Shown piece by piece: positions 1 to 12,900 of a DNA stretch of 64,000 bases (position 1 is the stretch's first letter; each line of letters starts with the position of its first letter). This stretch comes from Hofstenia miamia (lineage: Eukaryota; Xenacoelomorpha; Acoela): the NCBI GenBank assembly GCA_004352715.1, contig SCFE01000025.1:1768710-1832709 (forward strand), read 5' to 3'. The translations under genes were made by a program, and so were the position numbers. The notes below the pieces were generated by a model, which had not been told where the DNA came from, did not search any database, and saw nothing but the letters and a program-made list of their open reading frames with translations.

Positions 1-2440
1 AATTATAAGTCATGGCCTTAAGCGTTCCTTAGATAGACAGATAATGACGCCATTTGCAATGCTGTAAAAGTTTATTCAATGATATCCAAAAAGAAAATTT
101 GGCTTTATTAGGGTGAGTTCCTGTCATTTTACGTTTAAAATTACAATCTAAAATCATACTGATAATTTAAAATAGCAGTATGTTATGATGCAAAATCTTT
201 CTGTTTAAAAGATAATTATTAACAAATAATTCAACTATTGCTATGTTTACTCTAGCAACAGACAATGGCTTTCATTTTGTGCATGTTGCCAAAATTATTC
301 ATTGCAATAACAATATACTGCAATACCTATTTTAATATCAGGTATATGTTGACTATAGTTTAATAATTAAAGCATTGCTCCTTATTTATCGTTCAATCGC
401 ACGCAAACTTTAATATTATCCAAAATCGTACTGATTTTTTTGCTAATAATGCATTCCCCATACATGCATGTTTGTGGCATAAGTTGCTAAAAACTTTCAA
501 TAATAATTTCAGGAATAAACATAGTATACTACACTTGAATTCTTCTTTTAGCCAAAGGCTCATCATATTCGCGTGGGAGATTGCTAAGCAGATCATTGAT
601 GTAATTATGCCCTGGATATTATTCATTATGCGTAGAAAACTTCAATGAGTTTGAATAAGTTATTGACTTATTGAAAATATATATTTCCTTCACAGAAATG
701 GATGAAAATTGAATGTTTACAAACAAATTAGCCCATTACGTAAAAAAATAATATACTCTTTTGTTTGGAAATAAGAGAACGATAAAATTTTAAGAACAAA
801 AAAATAATTTCCTTGTGTCGCAAAAATATTTTTCCTTAGCTGACTACGACTTTATGCGTTTTTGGTCAATTTGATGTTGCTGTAAACGAATTTGAGGCTA
901 ATTTTGCAGTAGAAACCATACCTTTTGATCATTTATTAATATAAATTTATGGCCTAAATAGATTATTAAAATTAGAAATCGGAAATTGTATATCATGAAA
1001 ATATAGAAATTCTCAAATGACTTTGGTAAATGTACTAAACAAATTTCTATTTTAATGTCAGCAGATATTTTTTATTCATTCAGATGTCATGAGTTTTTTT
1101 GCTAGTTCCCTTAATTACGATTTTATAAAAATTCTTAGCTTTTCAGTGACTAAATATCTAATAAACAGATTTCTTTCATTCATATGAACCTACCGAATGT
1201 ATTTGAGGCCGAATTTGCGTTTTCTGCAGATTTCAATATTTTCTAGACATACCCAAAAGTCTCTTGAGTAGTTGGGCTAATTTTCTCTTTGTTCATCACT
1301 AAGTAAAACCAAAATTGCCAGGAAAAACATTCAATTGACATTTCAGAAAATGAAGTTCTGTAGACATTTCTGGCATTCTAAATCTCTGACGTCATCACTA
1401 GCAAATTCATTCTCTTCAATGTAAGAAAGAACATTTTAATTTGCCTCATGCTAAAATTTAGCTTGTAACTAATAAATTCAAATCCTTTTGAGAAGTATAA
1501 TTGAAATCCTGAGAAGTTATGTTAGAAATATCATTGCCAGAATAGCATACATATGATACAGACTTACGAGATGAATTGATAGCAGGATATACCAGAAAAC
1601 CCCTTTTTCATAGACAAAAAAATACCAGTCACTATTCTGGTTTCGCGATTCAGGCCAAACAAAGAATAGTAAATGATAAAGGCTGTTGATCTTCAACTAG
1701 CTCGGACTCTAACATACCATAGCAGCTGGAATATATTACTTGGGTGTCAAGATCCAATATCCTGATAAATATTAATTTCCAAAAAATATTTCATGTGCTT
1801 CAGAATATTTTGTTTCCCTCACAACTGAATTCGTAGTTCATTGATTTTTCAGAATTTAATATCCACAAATGTAACAAAAAGAACTGTAGAGAAGATATGA
1901 ATAATGTTGGCATACGCACAATACATATACATTTTTATTATGCAGTATGAAAGCAGCATGAAAGTGTTCCCTATCCTGATGCCCAAGGAGACAGATCACA
2001 ATAGTCAAAATAAGCTTGGAAATGAATAGCAAAAAAATTCAATGGCCCGATGCTCCATATAGTCTTAGACAGCAACACAAAAGCCATTGATGTGTAGGCA
2101 TTCTAAAACTTAAAATACAAATTCGTCAAAAAGGATGGTTTTGTGTGTAAAATGACATTCAAATTCGTAATTCTCGTCTCAAAATTGACTGAAATCAATG
2201 GAAAAAATTAATCACCTGAATTTTGTCACACAGTGATATTACTGAAAAAATATCGTTTTAAATGATTTACTCGTAATATTCCTATAACTATTAAATATAA
2301 TTTAATTACACTCTTTATTCATAAGAATAAATAATTTTGAACTATTGATTTGTAAATTTATATATATTTTTTTTTCTTCAAATTTGAAAACCATTTTAAA
2401 CTTAACCCTAGATTTATAAATTTGATATTCTTAAATACAT
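1..2440. other. AT-rich non-coding DNA
   Basis: I see no gene, RNA gene or clear repeat here. Stop codons are dense in all frames and the only open frames are short, AT-biased and unlike any protein I recognise. Unknown dispersed repeats cannot be excluded by eye. Confidence 0.6.
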
Positions 2441-3152
2441 AACTCTCATACTTAGAGGACTGTACACTTTCAGAAAATACTATTCACAAGAATCATTATA
2501 TGTATAAGCGAACTACAACATAAGAATGTCAAATGGAATATCAAGGCTCTTACATGGTTTCAAATGAACTTTTTAAAGCTGAATAAGACTATGCATCTTT
2601 AAAGAAGTGATATTTTCTACGAGTTTATTTAAACTTTTGTTAATTTAAAAATATAATTGTGGTTTATTGTGTGCAAATTTTCAAAATTAGCAAAAAGTAT
2701 AATTTTTTTGAATATTCAGAAATTAAACTGTCAACACTGAATAGGCGGAATTGTAATCTATGGGTCTTAGTAAGGGCATGCTTAGAGTNNNNNNNNNNNN
2801 NNNNAACTCTCATACTTAGAGGACTGTACACTTTCAGAAAATACTATTCACAAGAATCATTATATGTATAAGCGAACTACAACATAAGAATGTCAAATGG
2901 AATATCAAGGCTCTTACATGGTTTCAAATGAACTTTTTAAAGCTGAATAAGACTATGCATCTTTAAAGAAGTGATATTTTCTACGAGTTTATTTAAACTT
3001 TTGTTAATTTAAAAATATAATTGTGGTTTATTGTGTGCAAATTTTCAAAATTAGCAAAAAGTATAATTTTTTTGAATATTCAGAAATTAAACTGTCAACA
3101 CTGAATAGGCGGAATTGTAATCTATGGGTCTTAGTAAGGGCATGCTTAGAGT
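2441..3152. repeat. Direct duplication across a 16-N gap (likely unmerged contig overlap)
   Basis: The 348 bp at 2441-2788 recur at 2805-3152, separated only by the 16 Ns at 2789-2804. Both copies start AACTCTCATACTTAGAGG and end GGCATGCTTAGAGT. A duplication that begins exactly after a gap and ends exactly before it is best read as two overlapping contigs placed side by side instead of merged. A real tandem duplication that stalled the assembler is the alternative. Confidence 0.85.
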
Positions 3153-3324
3153 AAATCTATAGAAAGCAAGATAATAGATGCCTAACTACCATAAATAATG
3201 TTTTCCTGTAAATATCTCAATTTAAAAGCAATAAAATGCAAATCCGTATTTTTTACAAACATTTGTGTAAAACACGTTACATGGAATGGCTTTAGAGTCT
3301 TTTGTATTAACACTGAATTCAATG

Positions 3325-3490
3325 TAGTTTAATTTGAAATTGTCTAAGACAAATTTGAATTTGAATTAGATTAATCTGATTTTGACTTAGATTTATTTGA
3401 AACTGACCTAGATGAATTTGAAATTGGCGTAGATAACATTGAATTTGACATAGATTAATTCAAACTTAGGTTAGATGAATTTGAAGCTAA
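3325..3490. repeat. Degenerate 21-bp minisatellite, about 8 units
   Basis: Units resembling TAGATGAATTTGAAATTGAC repeat with a period close to 21 bp, for example at the TAGATTTATTTGAAACTGAC and TAGATGAATTTGAAATTGGC units. The units differ at several positions, so the array is old. Every unit carries an in-frame TAG, so it is not a coding heptad repeat on this strand. Confidence 0.75.
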
Positions 3491-3616
3491 AAAAGTGTAG
3501 GTATAGAAATTAAAACAATATGGAATAAATAAGATATGCCATCACATAAATTGATATTTAATAAAGTTAAATGTTTAAAGTCTCATATCATTACTGCTAC
3601 AATGAGGTTCTAAAAA

Positions 3617-3623
<7 letters not shown>

Positions 3624-3648
<25 letters not shown>

Positions 3649-3649
3649 N
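3624..3649. repeat. (TA)n microsatellite ending at a single N
   Basis: Uninterrupted TA dinucleotides run into an N at 3649. The assembly breaks at the microsatellite, so sequence 3' of it may not be truly adjacent. Confidence 0.85.
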
Positions 3650-3716
3650 ATCAGTTCGAACCGATTTACATTTTATTTGACTTCTGGTAAATTGTTCAGA
3701 ATTGGGCGGGACGCGA

Positions 3717-4110
3717 TTAACCGGTTAACCAGCTAAGCAGTCTTTAAGGGCATAAAAATAACCGCATACTCGCAGCCTTCTCATAATTAATTAACTATGG
3801 GGATGTGTTGGAGTAATATGAACCTTGAGCAAGAGTGAAAGAAGCTTGGCCTATATCCTGGAACCATTATTGTAGATCATGGGAATTTTTTTTGTGGCTT
3901 GCAAAGCTAGCACGGAAATATCTCGGGTTACCAGCAAATAGTGCCACTGCAGAACGGCACTTCTCTCGTCTTGGTCTCATTTCAGAGAAAACAGAATGGC
4001 CCTGCTGCCTGAAACTGCAAATACGAATTTTGTTCTGTCCCTTGAAAAAATAATTCATTGTCTTTTTCTAGCATTTTATTTTTCGAAATTAGTGGCGGTT
4101 AACCGGTTAA
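3717..4110. mobile_element. hAT transposon remnant between two TTAACCGGTTAA palindromes
   Basis: The perfect 12-bp palindrome TTAACCGGTTAA occurs at 3717-3728 and again at 4099-4110, framing the hAT-like coding relic at 3835-4053. The related 14-bp palindrome CGGTTAATTAACCG lies far away at 14642-14655. Such palindromes fit terminal or subterminal transposase-binding motifs, but I found no 8-bp target duplication, so the true ends are not fixed. Confidence 0.5.
3835..4053 (+). pseudogene. hAT transposase C-terminal (dimerisation) relic
   Basis: The 72-residue frame contains LARKYLGLPANSATAERHFS followed by RLGLISE. This is the layout of the hAT-family C-terminal dimerisation segment: LA-x-KYL, then a proline, an S/T-rich stretch, a charged ER, and an FS-x-x-G-L-I tail. 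The DDE catalytic core and BED zinc finger that should lie upstream are absent, so only the last part of a transposase of several hundred residues is left. A tryptophan upstream (SWEFFLW) fits the conserved W before the segment. It is a dead fragment; a host gene derived from hAT is unlikely at this size. Confidence 0.75.
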
Positions 4111-4139
4111 AACTATGCGGTTAGCCTACGGTTAATTCT

Positions 4140-6310
4140 CGTGTGTTTAGTAATATTTCTATTAAAATTACTAAAAGGTTAAAGTATTCCGAAGAAATAA
4201 ATAAATTTTAAAAAGTTGTTGATTCGTTTTAGGTGTGTCTCTTTGCAACCTCTTGCATTTATATATCACCCATCAGTCGATTGGTATTCATAAACTGGTC
4301 TGTTGAAGATTACAAAACATTTTTATTACCAATTTCAGAAGCCATAAACAAAATGCAGCTGGCAAATGCAACTAATTCTCATTCTGATGCAAGACTGAAT
4401 TTTTGAAGAAATAGGCTACAAATTTTGCAAGGTTTTCACAATTCCAAAAATATCAGAACATCAAACACGCTATGATCTATTTAATAAATAACAGATGCCT
4501 ATCATATTTCTGGAAATATCATGATATTATCCATCCGACAAAAACAATTACAATTTCCAGAGCGTACGAACAAAAAATGCTAAAATATGAAATTGAAGAT
4601 ATTTTCACCATGTTTATCAATTAACCAACTTTTGTAGCTTGGTATTAAGAAAATACGATAATAAGAAACATGGGTACTACGCGCAGGTATGCAGCTTTAC
4701 CCATCGCATCTGCTAGTAAGCATGGGTGTGCATAATTATCCTTCGTTACGAGCAGGTGGGGGTTAGATTGAGAAAGAAGTCGGCTACAAATTAGACGGGC
4801 CTAGTTACGAGTCATTCCTAGTCGGATCGGGGCGTGTCAGATCGCGGATAATTTATAATCGTTTGCGTGGACATCCTATTTTAAAACTCTTTTGTTAATT
4901 ATTTGTTTAATAATGTATTTTATATTTCTATGATTTATTCAAGGTGTCTTTCTTGTTGATCAACTTCTGAAATAATTTTTCCGTCTGATTTACAGATTGG
5001 TTTGTTTAGTAAAATATTGATTTTCTTAATTTCACACAATTTGTGAGATTAAAGCAATACTAATATGTTCGTTGAGAATTTTTGGTGTTTTAGAAACTCT
5101 TTAGAATTCCGAAAATGTTGCGATTTAAAGCAAAAATTCCTGAGGTTGAATTTTCGAAAATCCCTCGGTTAAAAATTACCAGCATTTCAATGTAAATATG
5201 CAGAACTAGACTAAAAAAATTTGCAAAGTAAACGTTCTTGAGACGAAATTGAGTCGTGTTTGACCATGGTCAATTCGGGAACTAATTGCAGTTCTAAAAT
5301 ATATTACTCTTTCAATCGCCAAAATGTAATTCATTTATTAAATTAACAGCAATGATGTAACTCCAAATAATCATTGGATTAGTACTTGTGAAGCTTTATT
5401 ATTAAAATTTTTGTTATATGTAACTTTATAATTCACGATGCATTGTATATAGTTTATTATCACTGAGAATACTCCAATGATGTACGGCGGATTTTGAAGA
5501 CCATACCCATCCATCCAATATTTAAAGACACATTTGTATTAAGAGAAAACACATTCGACAAGCTCTTGGTCCAAAAACTCTATATAGTTTGACAAACTTT
5601 TTGTTTGATATTTGTCCAGACATGTTTTTGGAAATTTCTATGAGATAGTTGAATCTTCAATATTTGATACATAAAAAGAAAATATAAGTTATCAAGTAAA
5701 AAGCAAAATAGAAAATATCAGTTAATTTTGGGATTTTGGTGTTAGTTAAATATTGAAAGCTAATCGCTCTTTGAAAAACAAATTTGGGCAAACAAAATTT
5801 ACTATTAGAGACCATCATTTCGATCTTTCAAACAAGATTTTATTATCCATCAAAATATTAGAAAGAGAGAGCAACGTATATATTCTAAAAAGTAGAATGA
5901 GGGAGTAGTTTAATATAAAGTATTTACACAAATAACAATATTTTAGTTATTAACATAATGTATCATGAATGGAACAAATTGATGTCTTCTCAGCATTGAC
6001 GATATCTGAGTATATAAAATAGGCGGTTGTGAACTGGGATTCAATTTTAACATGAATGCCTTAGTATGTTGGCAATGTAAACTGATTCTATTTACAGTAC
6101 ATAAGAAATTATTACAATTGAACTACAAAATTGGATTTTAAGAAGATGGATGTAATACTCTAAAATACAGGCGTAAGTGCGCTAACAAGCATTCAGAATA
6201 TACAGCTGTATTAAAAATCTAAATTTACAGCTACACAAGAAACTACTGTTTTCGAAATATTTCAGTAATAATTTGTTGACGGATTTTTATGGGAATTACG
6301 TTGTATACAA
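4140..6310. other. Non-coding DNA with a GC-richer island at 4670-4870
   Basis: No gene is recognised. The stretch 4670-4870 is visibly richer in G and C than its surroundings, with GATCGGGGCGTG and GAGCAGGTGGGGGTTAG. It has no open frame or RNA-gene structure that I can identify and is probably an old repeat fragment. The rest is AT-rich with dense stops. Confidence 0.5.
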
Positions 6311-6760
6311 AACCTTAAGCAACCTGGTGTCTTTTTAAAAGGAGAACTAGTTTTCCCACATTTTAAAGGAATTTCTTCAAAGCCTATTAGAAAATTTGGA
6401 AATCATGAATGATTGACATATCAATTGGTGAACATGCTTGATTGTAATGTTGCAAATTTCTAATACAGATTAAATATTTTTATTTGTAAATTCCGATGTT
6501 TTAACGTTGATGAAATTATAAGGTTTAGAGCCCATGAGACAAAGAAATTTAACCTGTTTTATACCTGTGTATGCAGATAGATCTCCCAAAGCAATTGGGG
6601 CATTTGTTGAACAAAGTCAAAGGACGCGGTGAGGAGGCATTCCTCTTGGCGACTGGTTTTTGAGATTTTGTATGACTGTTTAATTTTTGAGTTATAAGCA
6701 TTTAGAACTTTTTCAATAACCATAAGACATTTAAAAAATTCCTGTGCAGTTTAAGGTTAA
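6311..6760 (+). repeat. Dispersed repeat family A, copy 1
   Basis: Non-coding repeat that recurs at least six times in the window. It opens AACCTTAAGCAACCTGGTGT, continues with TTCTTCAAAGCCTATTAG, AACATGCTTGATTGTAATG and AATTTCTAATA, then GATCTCCCAAAGC, and closes TTTTTGAGTTATAAGC. The same ordered blocks occur near 18183, 19176, 23059, 47996 and 63530. I do not recognise the family and see no terminal repeats or reading frame. Confidence 0.7.
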
Positions 6761-9149
6761 GAAATTTCATTGAAGAAAGCAAATACAGATTACAATATTA
6801 TAAAAAAATTTAGAGTAAAAATGCTCATGGTAAGTCATGTCATCCAAAAAAAATTCGCATGCTTAATTGAGCATGTTTTACATGTTCTAAATCTAATTTA
6901 CATGTACATAGAAAACTAATATGCTAATGCTATGAATATTTTTTTGCATTTCTATGATACATATGCGATAGATCAATTCCCTCTAAGTTAGATGAAGAAA
7001 GATATGAAAACTATAATATAAATAAAGCATACTAACTTTCTTGTTTGATGAGAACAAACCACATAGCTAAGAACAAGTTCTCATAAGAAAAATTTTATCG
7101 GTGGCGGTACTCATTGGTCTCTCACAAAATAGAGAAGCAAAGTGAAGACATACAGAAAGGAATCTTCTGCAATTTAATTGGATCGCATTCAATGTCTTGC
7201 TTAATCGAACGATATCTTCAATTTAAATAGCCCATAGCAATTAAAACTAGAGATATAACGACAGATTTTTTTGCTTCTGCGGAATATGATTTTTCGTTTG
7301 GAAGTAGATTCGATTGATTTAAGCAATACTAATACATTTATATATGGTAAGTCAACATCACAAATATTGATAAAGCAACTCAATTTCTTGGAATTAGTAT
7401 CAAAGGAATTTACAGACTTGATCATCATATATTTAGAGACATAATAATTCTTTCCAATTTCACTATCAAATTCTCCTTGAAGTTATGGATCATCTTCTTG
7501 TGTTGAAATGACCTTCACATCATCATAGATGTTGGAAACAAAGCTCTTGTAATCCTAACTTTCTCCTAACCCAGCATTTTGGATTGCGCATGCAATTAGT
7601 ACGATTAAAGAACAAACATTGAAGACTTGATTTAATGGGAATTTTTTATAAAATATTTGGTCAGATGAATACAAGTAAATACTTATCATGATTTATCATG
7701 CCTTGTCATATTCCATCATGCTTATCATGTCTAGCATCATCATGTTATGTTCTTATGTTAGAACTCTAATAAAGCTATATTGCCTAACCTCAGAATTGAT
7801 ACAGACACATGTGCATGCAAAAACGTTGTTGAAAAATCACTTATTGCAAAATTTTATGACAAACTCCAAATGAAAAATGGTGATTCATCTTAACAATATT
7901 GCTTGCTCTTTTGATTTGTAATTTATGGAAGAGATTATTTGCAATCTGTCAGAATCACAGCTTATCAGTGGAATACTGTTGTTCCGCCTGGAATTTCTGC
8001 TTTTTGCACTGATATTTTCGAAAACTTTCATTGCGTCTGATAATTGATTCTTCACGAGTTTTAATCATAACTGTTATGAACAAAACAATGTGCTCTATTC
8101 TGGGTTGAATTCAGAAACTCCCTAGGGGTATGCTAACAAAATGAAGACCCACCAAAATCTTCCACTACTTAATTTAATGTTAGAAGAGGGATATCCTAAA
8201 AGATTTTCCGAACTAAGTTCAAACGAATAGTAAAAAATATTTCTTGTAGTTGAGCTCAGCATGTTACTGTAATCTAAAAAATTAAAGAGTGTAAACAACA
8301 CTTGATTAACAATACTAAGTGTTTGAAACAAATAAACTTTATTTCTAAAACAATTAAAGATGTCACAGGAAAAGTAAGATTTTCTTAAGTCTTCCCTTAG
8401 AAATTGAAGGGAGGATTTTCAGTACCTTCTGTATCCCCAACTATATTCCTCACCTATATTTCAAATGTTCCACCATCTGTTACACCAAGGAGAACTCCAC
8501 GTAAAAGACGAAACCAAGCGAGGTACGTTACAGATGAATTGGAAAATGTCTGGCAAAAGATTTATTTGAAATTCTGCAATTATCGAAGAAATATTTGCAT
8601 CTATTAACACCATATTTAATAGCATTTTTTCAAAAAAATTTAAACTCACGATCTAATGAAGATATGTAAAATTTGAAAACACCACAAAATGGAAAATTGT
8701 CTCCTCCTTCTTGTTCAACTTTAATTCGCAACCTGACACGATTTCGTCCAGGCGCGCCATTGCGAGAAGTCACATTTTCCAAGCCTACTGGGTGACAAAC
8801 ACTGGCTTTTAACACAGCACGCTCAAACGGGACTCACTGATTTTTCCTCTGAAATCAAAATATTCGATGGTAGCTCCTACCTACATGGGCATTAAACTGA
8901 CTCGTTATCTGAACATTAGGTATTGCAAGAATTTGAATGATTTTACAAGAATCAGGTTTTGTAATTGAAAAAAAATTAATGTTCTCATATATTTTAGATA
9001 CAAGAATAATACTTTGCACAAAACTTCATCATTACATGAGTGCGCACAAGCCCATAGATGCGTACATATCACAGGCTTTCAATATTTCTTAGAAAGCTTG
9101 GAGAAATTTTTTAAAACTGTTGACAAAGCAGTTTGTTATTTTAAAGTAA
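6761..9149. other. AT-rich non-coding DNA with a TCATG cluster
   Basis: No gene is supported. A small cluster of TCATG pentamers lies at 7685-7745. A 67-residue + frame at 8404-8607 (VTPRRTPRKRRNQARY) overlaps an equally long - frame; neither matches a family I know. A weak exon candidate at 8650-8787 is listed separately. Confidence 0.5.
8650..8787 (-). other. Weak candidate exon on the minus strand
   Basis: A 138-bp stop-free stretch (46 codons) has unusually high GC for this region. It reads with normal amino acid balance, including NGAPGRNRVRLRIKVEQEGG. On the minus strand it is followed by GTGAGT, a good 5' splice donor, and preceded by CACCCAG, a possible acceptor with a poor pyrimidine tract. 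The length is a multiple of three. I do not recognise the protein. It could equally be a fragment of an unknown repeat. Confidence 0.2.
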
Positions 9150-9954
9150 CACTAGTAGACAGAGCTGGAAATGGGACAAAATTTCCATCCCGGTTCCGTA
9201 CTGGGCTCGTCTACACTTTTCCCGGGCCTGTATATCACAAATCGTATTCCGTATTTTGAAAATAATAAATTTCATTAAAAAAATTTATATGAAATGTTCC
9301 AGTTTAGATGCCTTAACACTACGAATTACTACTCTTTCTAGTAAATAAGATTAGAATAAGCATGTATGATAACCCAATCAGAAATATGAAGAATCATTTT
9401 GTTATTTTTATGTTGTCATCTACCCTAGTGGTTTGAAAAACAAAATAACAGCATTCGAAAATAGCATGACCCTGCACAAAATAAATAGAAAATGAATTAT
9501 TTCTCAAATTGTCCCAAAATATATCTGAAACAGATTTGCATTAGTACAGGAAAATTTATTACATTGTACTAAATCTGTAAAAATTTATATTTTTCGAAAG
9601 ATACAATTTAAAATACAATAAACTGCAGTTATACACTTTTAGTGAGGATAATCTAGATTATCTAGATAACCTATCTTGAACGAAATAATCTATTTTTGGC
9701 TTTTTGATAGAGATATTATCGACTATATGATATTGAACAAGCCTGTACATGTATTTATTGATTAAGTTAATTCCGTTAAGCAATTATGCTTAAATTTTAA
9801 TGGAGATTGAAGACGTAGAAAGTAGCCTTCGAAAGCATTGGGGATATGGATTAACCAATTTTAACAAGGTCTCATCAATTTTAAAAATCTCGTCCCAGGC
9901 CCATTTGGCTAAAAAATTTCATCCTGTCCCGTCCCGTTTCCAAATCTGCTAGTG
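9150..9954. mobile_element. Short non-autonomous element with CACTA-type ends
   Basis: The left end reads CACTAGTAGA; the right end, read inwards on the other strand, reads CACTAGCAGA (9 of 10 match). Both are followed after a short spacer by TGGAAAYGGGAC. An 805-bp unit with CACTA ends suggests a non-autonomous EnSpm/CACTA element. The expected 2-3 bp target duplication is not seen (TAA left, GAT right). The interior has no transposase frame, and holds a 16-bp palindrome GATAATCTAGATTATC at 9647-9662. Confidence 0.5.
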
Positions 9955-12900
9955 GATATAGGACTAAAGAAACATATTTATGTCTATACAATAAATCACA
10001 ATCAACTGGAACAACTACTTTCCTTTCTAAGAATTACGATATGAACAATTTTCTTCTTACACTCAGGATTTGTGACAGCGTCAGAATTTTGGTTGAAGAA
10101 CATTAGGATATTACAGTTGTTTCGTTGAATCAAAATGCATTTAGTGAATCACTAATGCAGGAAGCCATATAAAAGGATTATAAGAACTGTATTCTGCTGT
10201 GTTTATTGCTAATAAAGAATTTCTATAATTACCAAAACTATTTGAATACACTTCATACATTGCCATTCTTAGAGCAAGATTGTTGGGAAAATTTCTATCC
10301 AAGGAATGACTTCATTTCGTTATGGCTTCCTTTGTATGTTTTAAATCAAGATCAATGTTTCCACAGGTATTAGAGCTCTTCAAAAATCCCAGCTCCAACA
10401 CTCCTCAAAACGCAAAATAAAAATATCAGCGTTTTTATCAACATTGTCTGAAAAATCAAAAGATGACTTAACATTTCAGTTGGACCAGTAATACTGATGA
10501 CATGGTATCTTTATTATTGATTATGATCAAAATATGTATTTCATGATCGTTCTATAGCTCGCATGATTCTATTTGCAAATCCGTTGCGGAATTTAAATTT
10601 CAATGTTACATTGGTAATGTCTCAGAAGTTGTTATTGCATATGTAAGAAAAATTTTCTGAAACGGTAGGAAACTTCAATCAAAGAGTGTTTGAGCAACCT
10701 GGAAGCTACACAACAGATTAATATTTTCATTGCCATTGACAACTGGAGCCTATTGGCATGTCCGAATTTGCAAATATAAAGGCTCTTTAGCATTCAGATG
10801 CACATAAATTCGTTGGATCATGGGATTTAAGCATTTCATGAAATTCTCCGCCTGGGTACTGGATGGGGACAAAACTAATCTTTTTTGAAACCAGATAAGT
10901 ATATGCGCATAATATCAATAGGTCTCACCTTAGGATTTTAATTTTTACGCATTTCATTTGCTTAAAAATAATAAAGTTAGTATTAATTTCGGTAGTTACT
11001 TTGATGTGTTCAGCTTCAGCATCAATTGATTAAACCAATTTTAATCAATACTTAAATAGAATCAGTGCTTACTGTAGGCTAAGCTATTAAGACTGACTAC
11101 AGTTTTGATTTTTAACACTTTGGAAGAATATTCAACTAAAATTAGTTATTTTGTATCAGACTGTCCCTGGTTCTGCACTAAGTCTGAATCTAACATTAAT
11201 TTAGATGGTTTAGCTGTTACAAAGCGGCGTTCTTTACTGGATGCAAAGTACATCAACAAATCATTTACACATATAGCAGTTTGTTCTGTAGTTATATTTC
11301 CATAACCAATTGAATGATTCCAACTTGATATCTTGTAACAAAATTAAAGACACTAGCGACTACCAGAATCAAGCAGACACTAGGGTCAAAATTAAGTTTG
11401 CAAGGGCGGCACTGAACGAGTCCAGGACCAAAGAAAAAATTAGTTGACCTTACACACCTCTACTACAGAAGTGTGCTTGTCTTGCTCTAAGTCTTTTTTC
11501 TGTAGACAACAGCATGGTTAGCCATCTATATGAAACAACAATATTTCCAGAGATACAATTTTATGTATTGAGCCGTTCACTAAATTGTGGAAAACTGTAA
11601 CTCTCCATGAGAATAGAAATTGAGAGATTTAGGGTTGACGATCATCGTATAATATCATTAATATCTAATGGTAAATTGATATTTTGTGTCAATTTGCAAA
11701 ATTAGTTCTATGTTTATCAAAGGAGAATTCAATGTCTTTTTAGAGATATATCTTCTGATTTGGCGAATATTTGTATGGTTCTTTGTGAGCTTGCTGATCA
11801 CTTGTTAACAATTTGAGCTGCAAATGAACTTGAATTCATAAAATTGGGTTATTTTCTCGAGTGTTGGATAGAGGTTCTTAAATTACAAATCCATGCAATA
11901 AATTTGAAGGATTAGTCTGACTACAATTTCTTAATAAAAAGATATTTGTGAGTAAGACGTCAGTAGTCAAATGAACTTTTTGTTATCAATCTGAACAGAG
12001 TATTCAATGAAAGGTCGATATCTTTTATTCAAGAATTTTCAGAAATTGTCAGGGAATGTTAAAGAATTCACTACAATTTCCATGTTATGCTGCTGATTGC
12101 ATATCCGCAAAGGAACCTAGTATGCCTTGTTTTTGGAGAGAGCAGCAGACATCCTTCCAATAAGAGGCATTTAAATTTTCGATATGTGCATAGCTTAATA
12201 TAGAACTCATAAATAGAGTTCATCTATGCATGATAAGATGGATACCATTTTTGTCATAAATCAAACATTTTTTTTAATCTGTCATTCACTGCCAAATGAA
12301 AAACCATATATTGTTTGACGTGAAAATCATCAAAGTCAAAATCCAAATAATCCAATAAGAAATTTTTTATCTATCTACAACAATATTGCGAAAATTTGTA
12401 GCCTTACCTGAACTGTAGATGAATAACTACTTGAACTTGTGATAGTGAGGGAAATACATATATATATATATATATATATAAATATATATATATGTATATT
12501 GGTTGATAAATGGTTCGGTTTGCTCCAGTTTTGTTGGTTATAATATTTGATTTCTAAACGGTTTAAGAGGCTCGAAATTTTTTAAATGACGTAATTACAT
12601 TTTATTTAAATAAAAATACGTCAATATTGGGTTGAACTTTACAAAACTTCGTGCTTTCTCACTTATTGTAAAAGCAATGCACAGAGAAAGCCAAGTTGTT
12701 GTGAAACATTTACCAATTTTTTAATTTTGATATTAATTTCGGTTTGAATAAAAAAAAAACTGATTCTCCAAAAACGTATTGTTGCTAATAGAAAATTCTT
12801 GTCACGATAATTTTTTGCATTTTGTGTGAGATACTGCCGATTACTTTGCTAAATTCTGTCAGGACTTTACTAAATTCTATTCAAACATTTTCAAAAAAAT

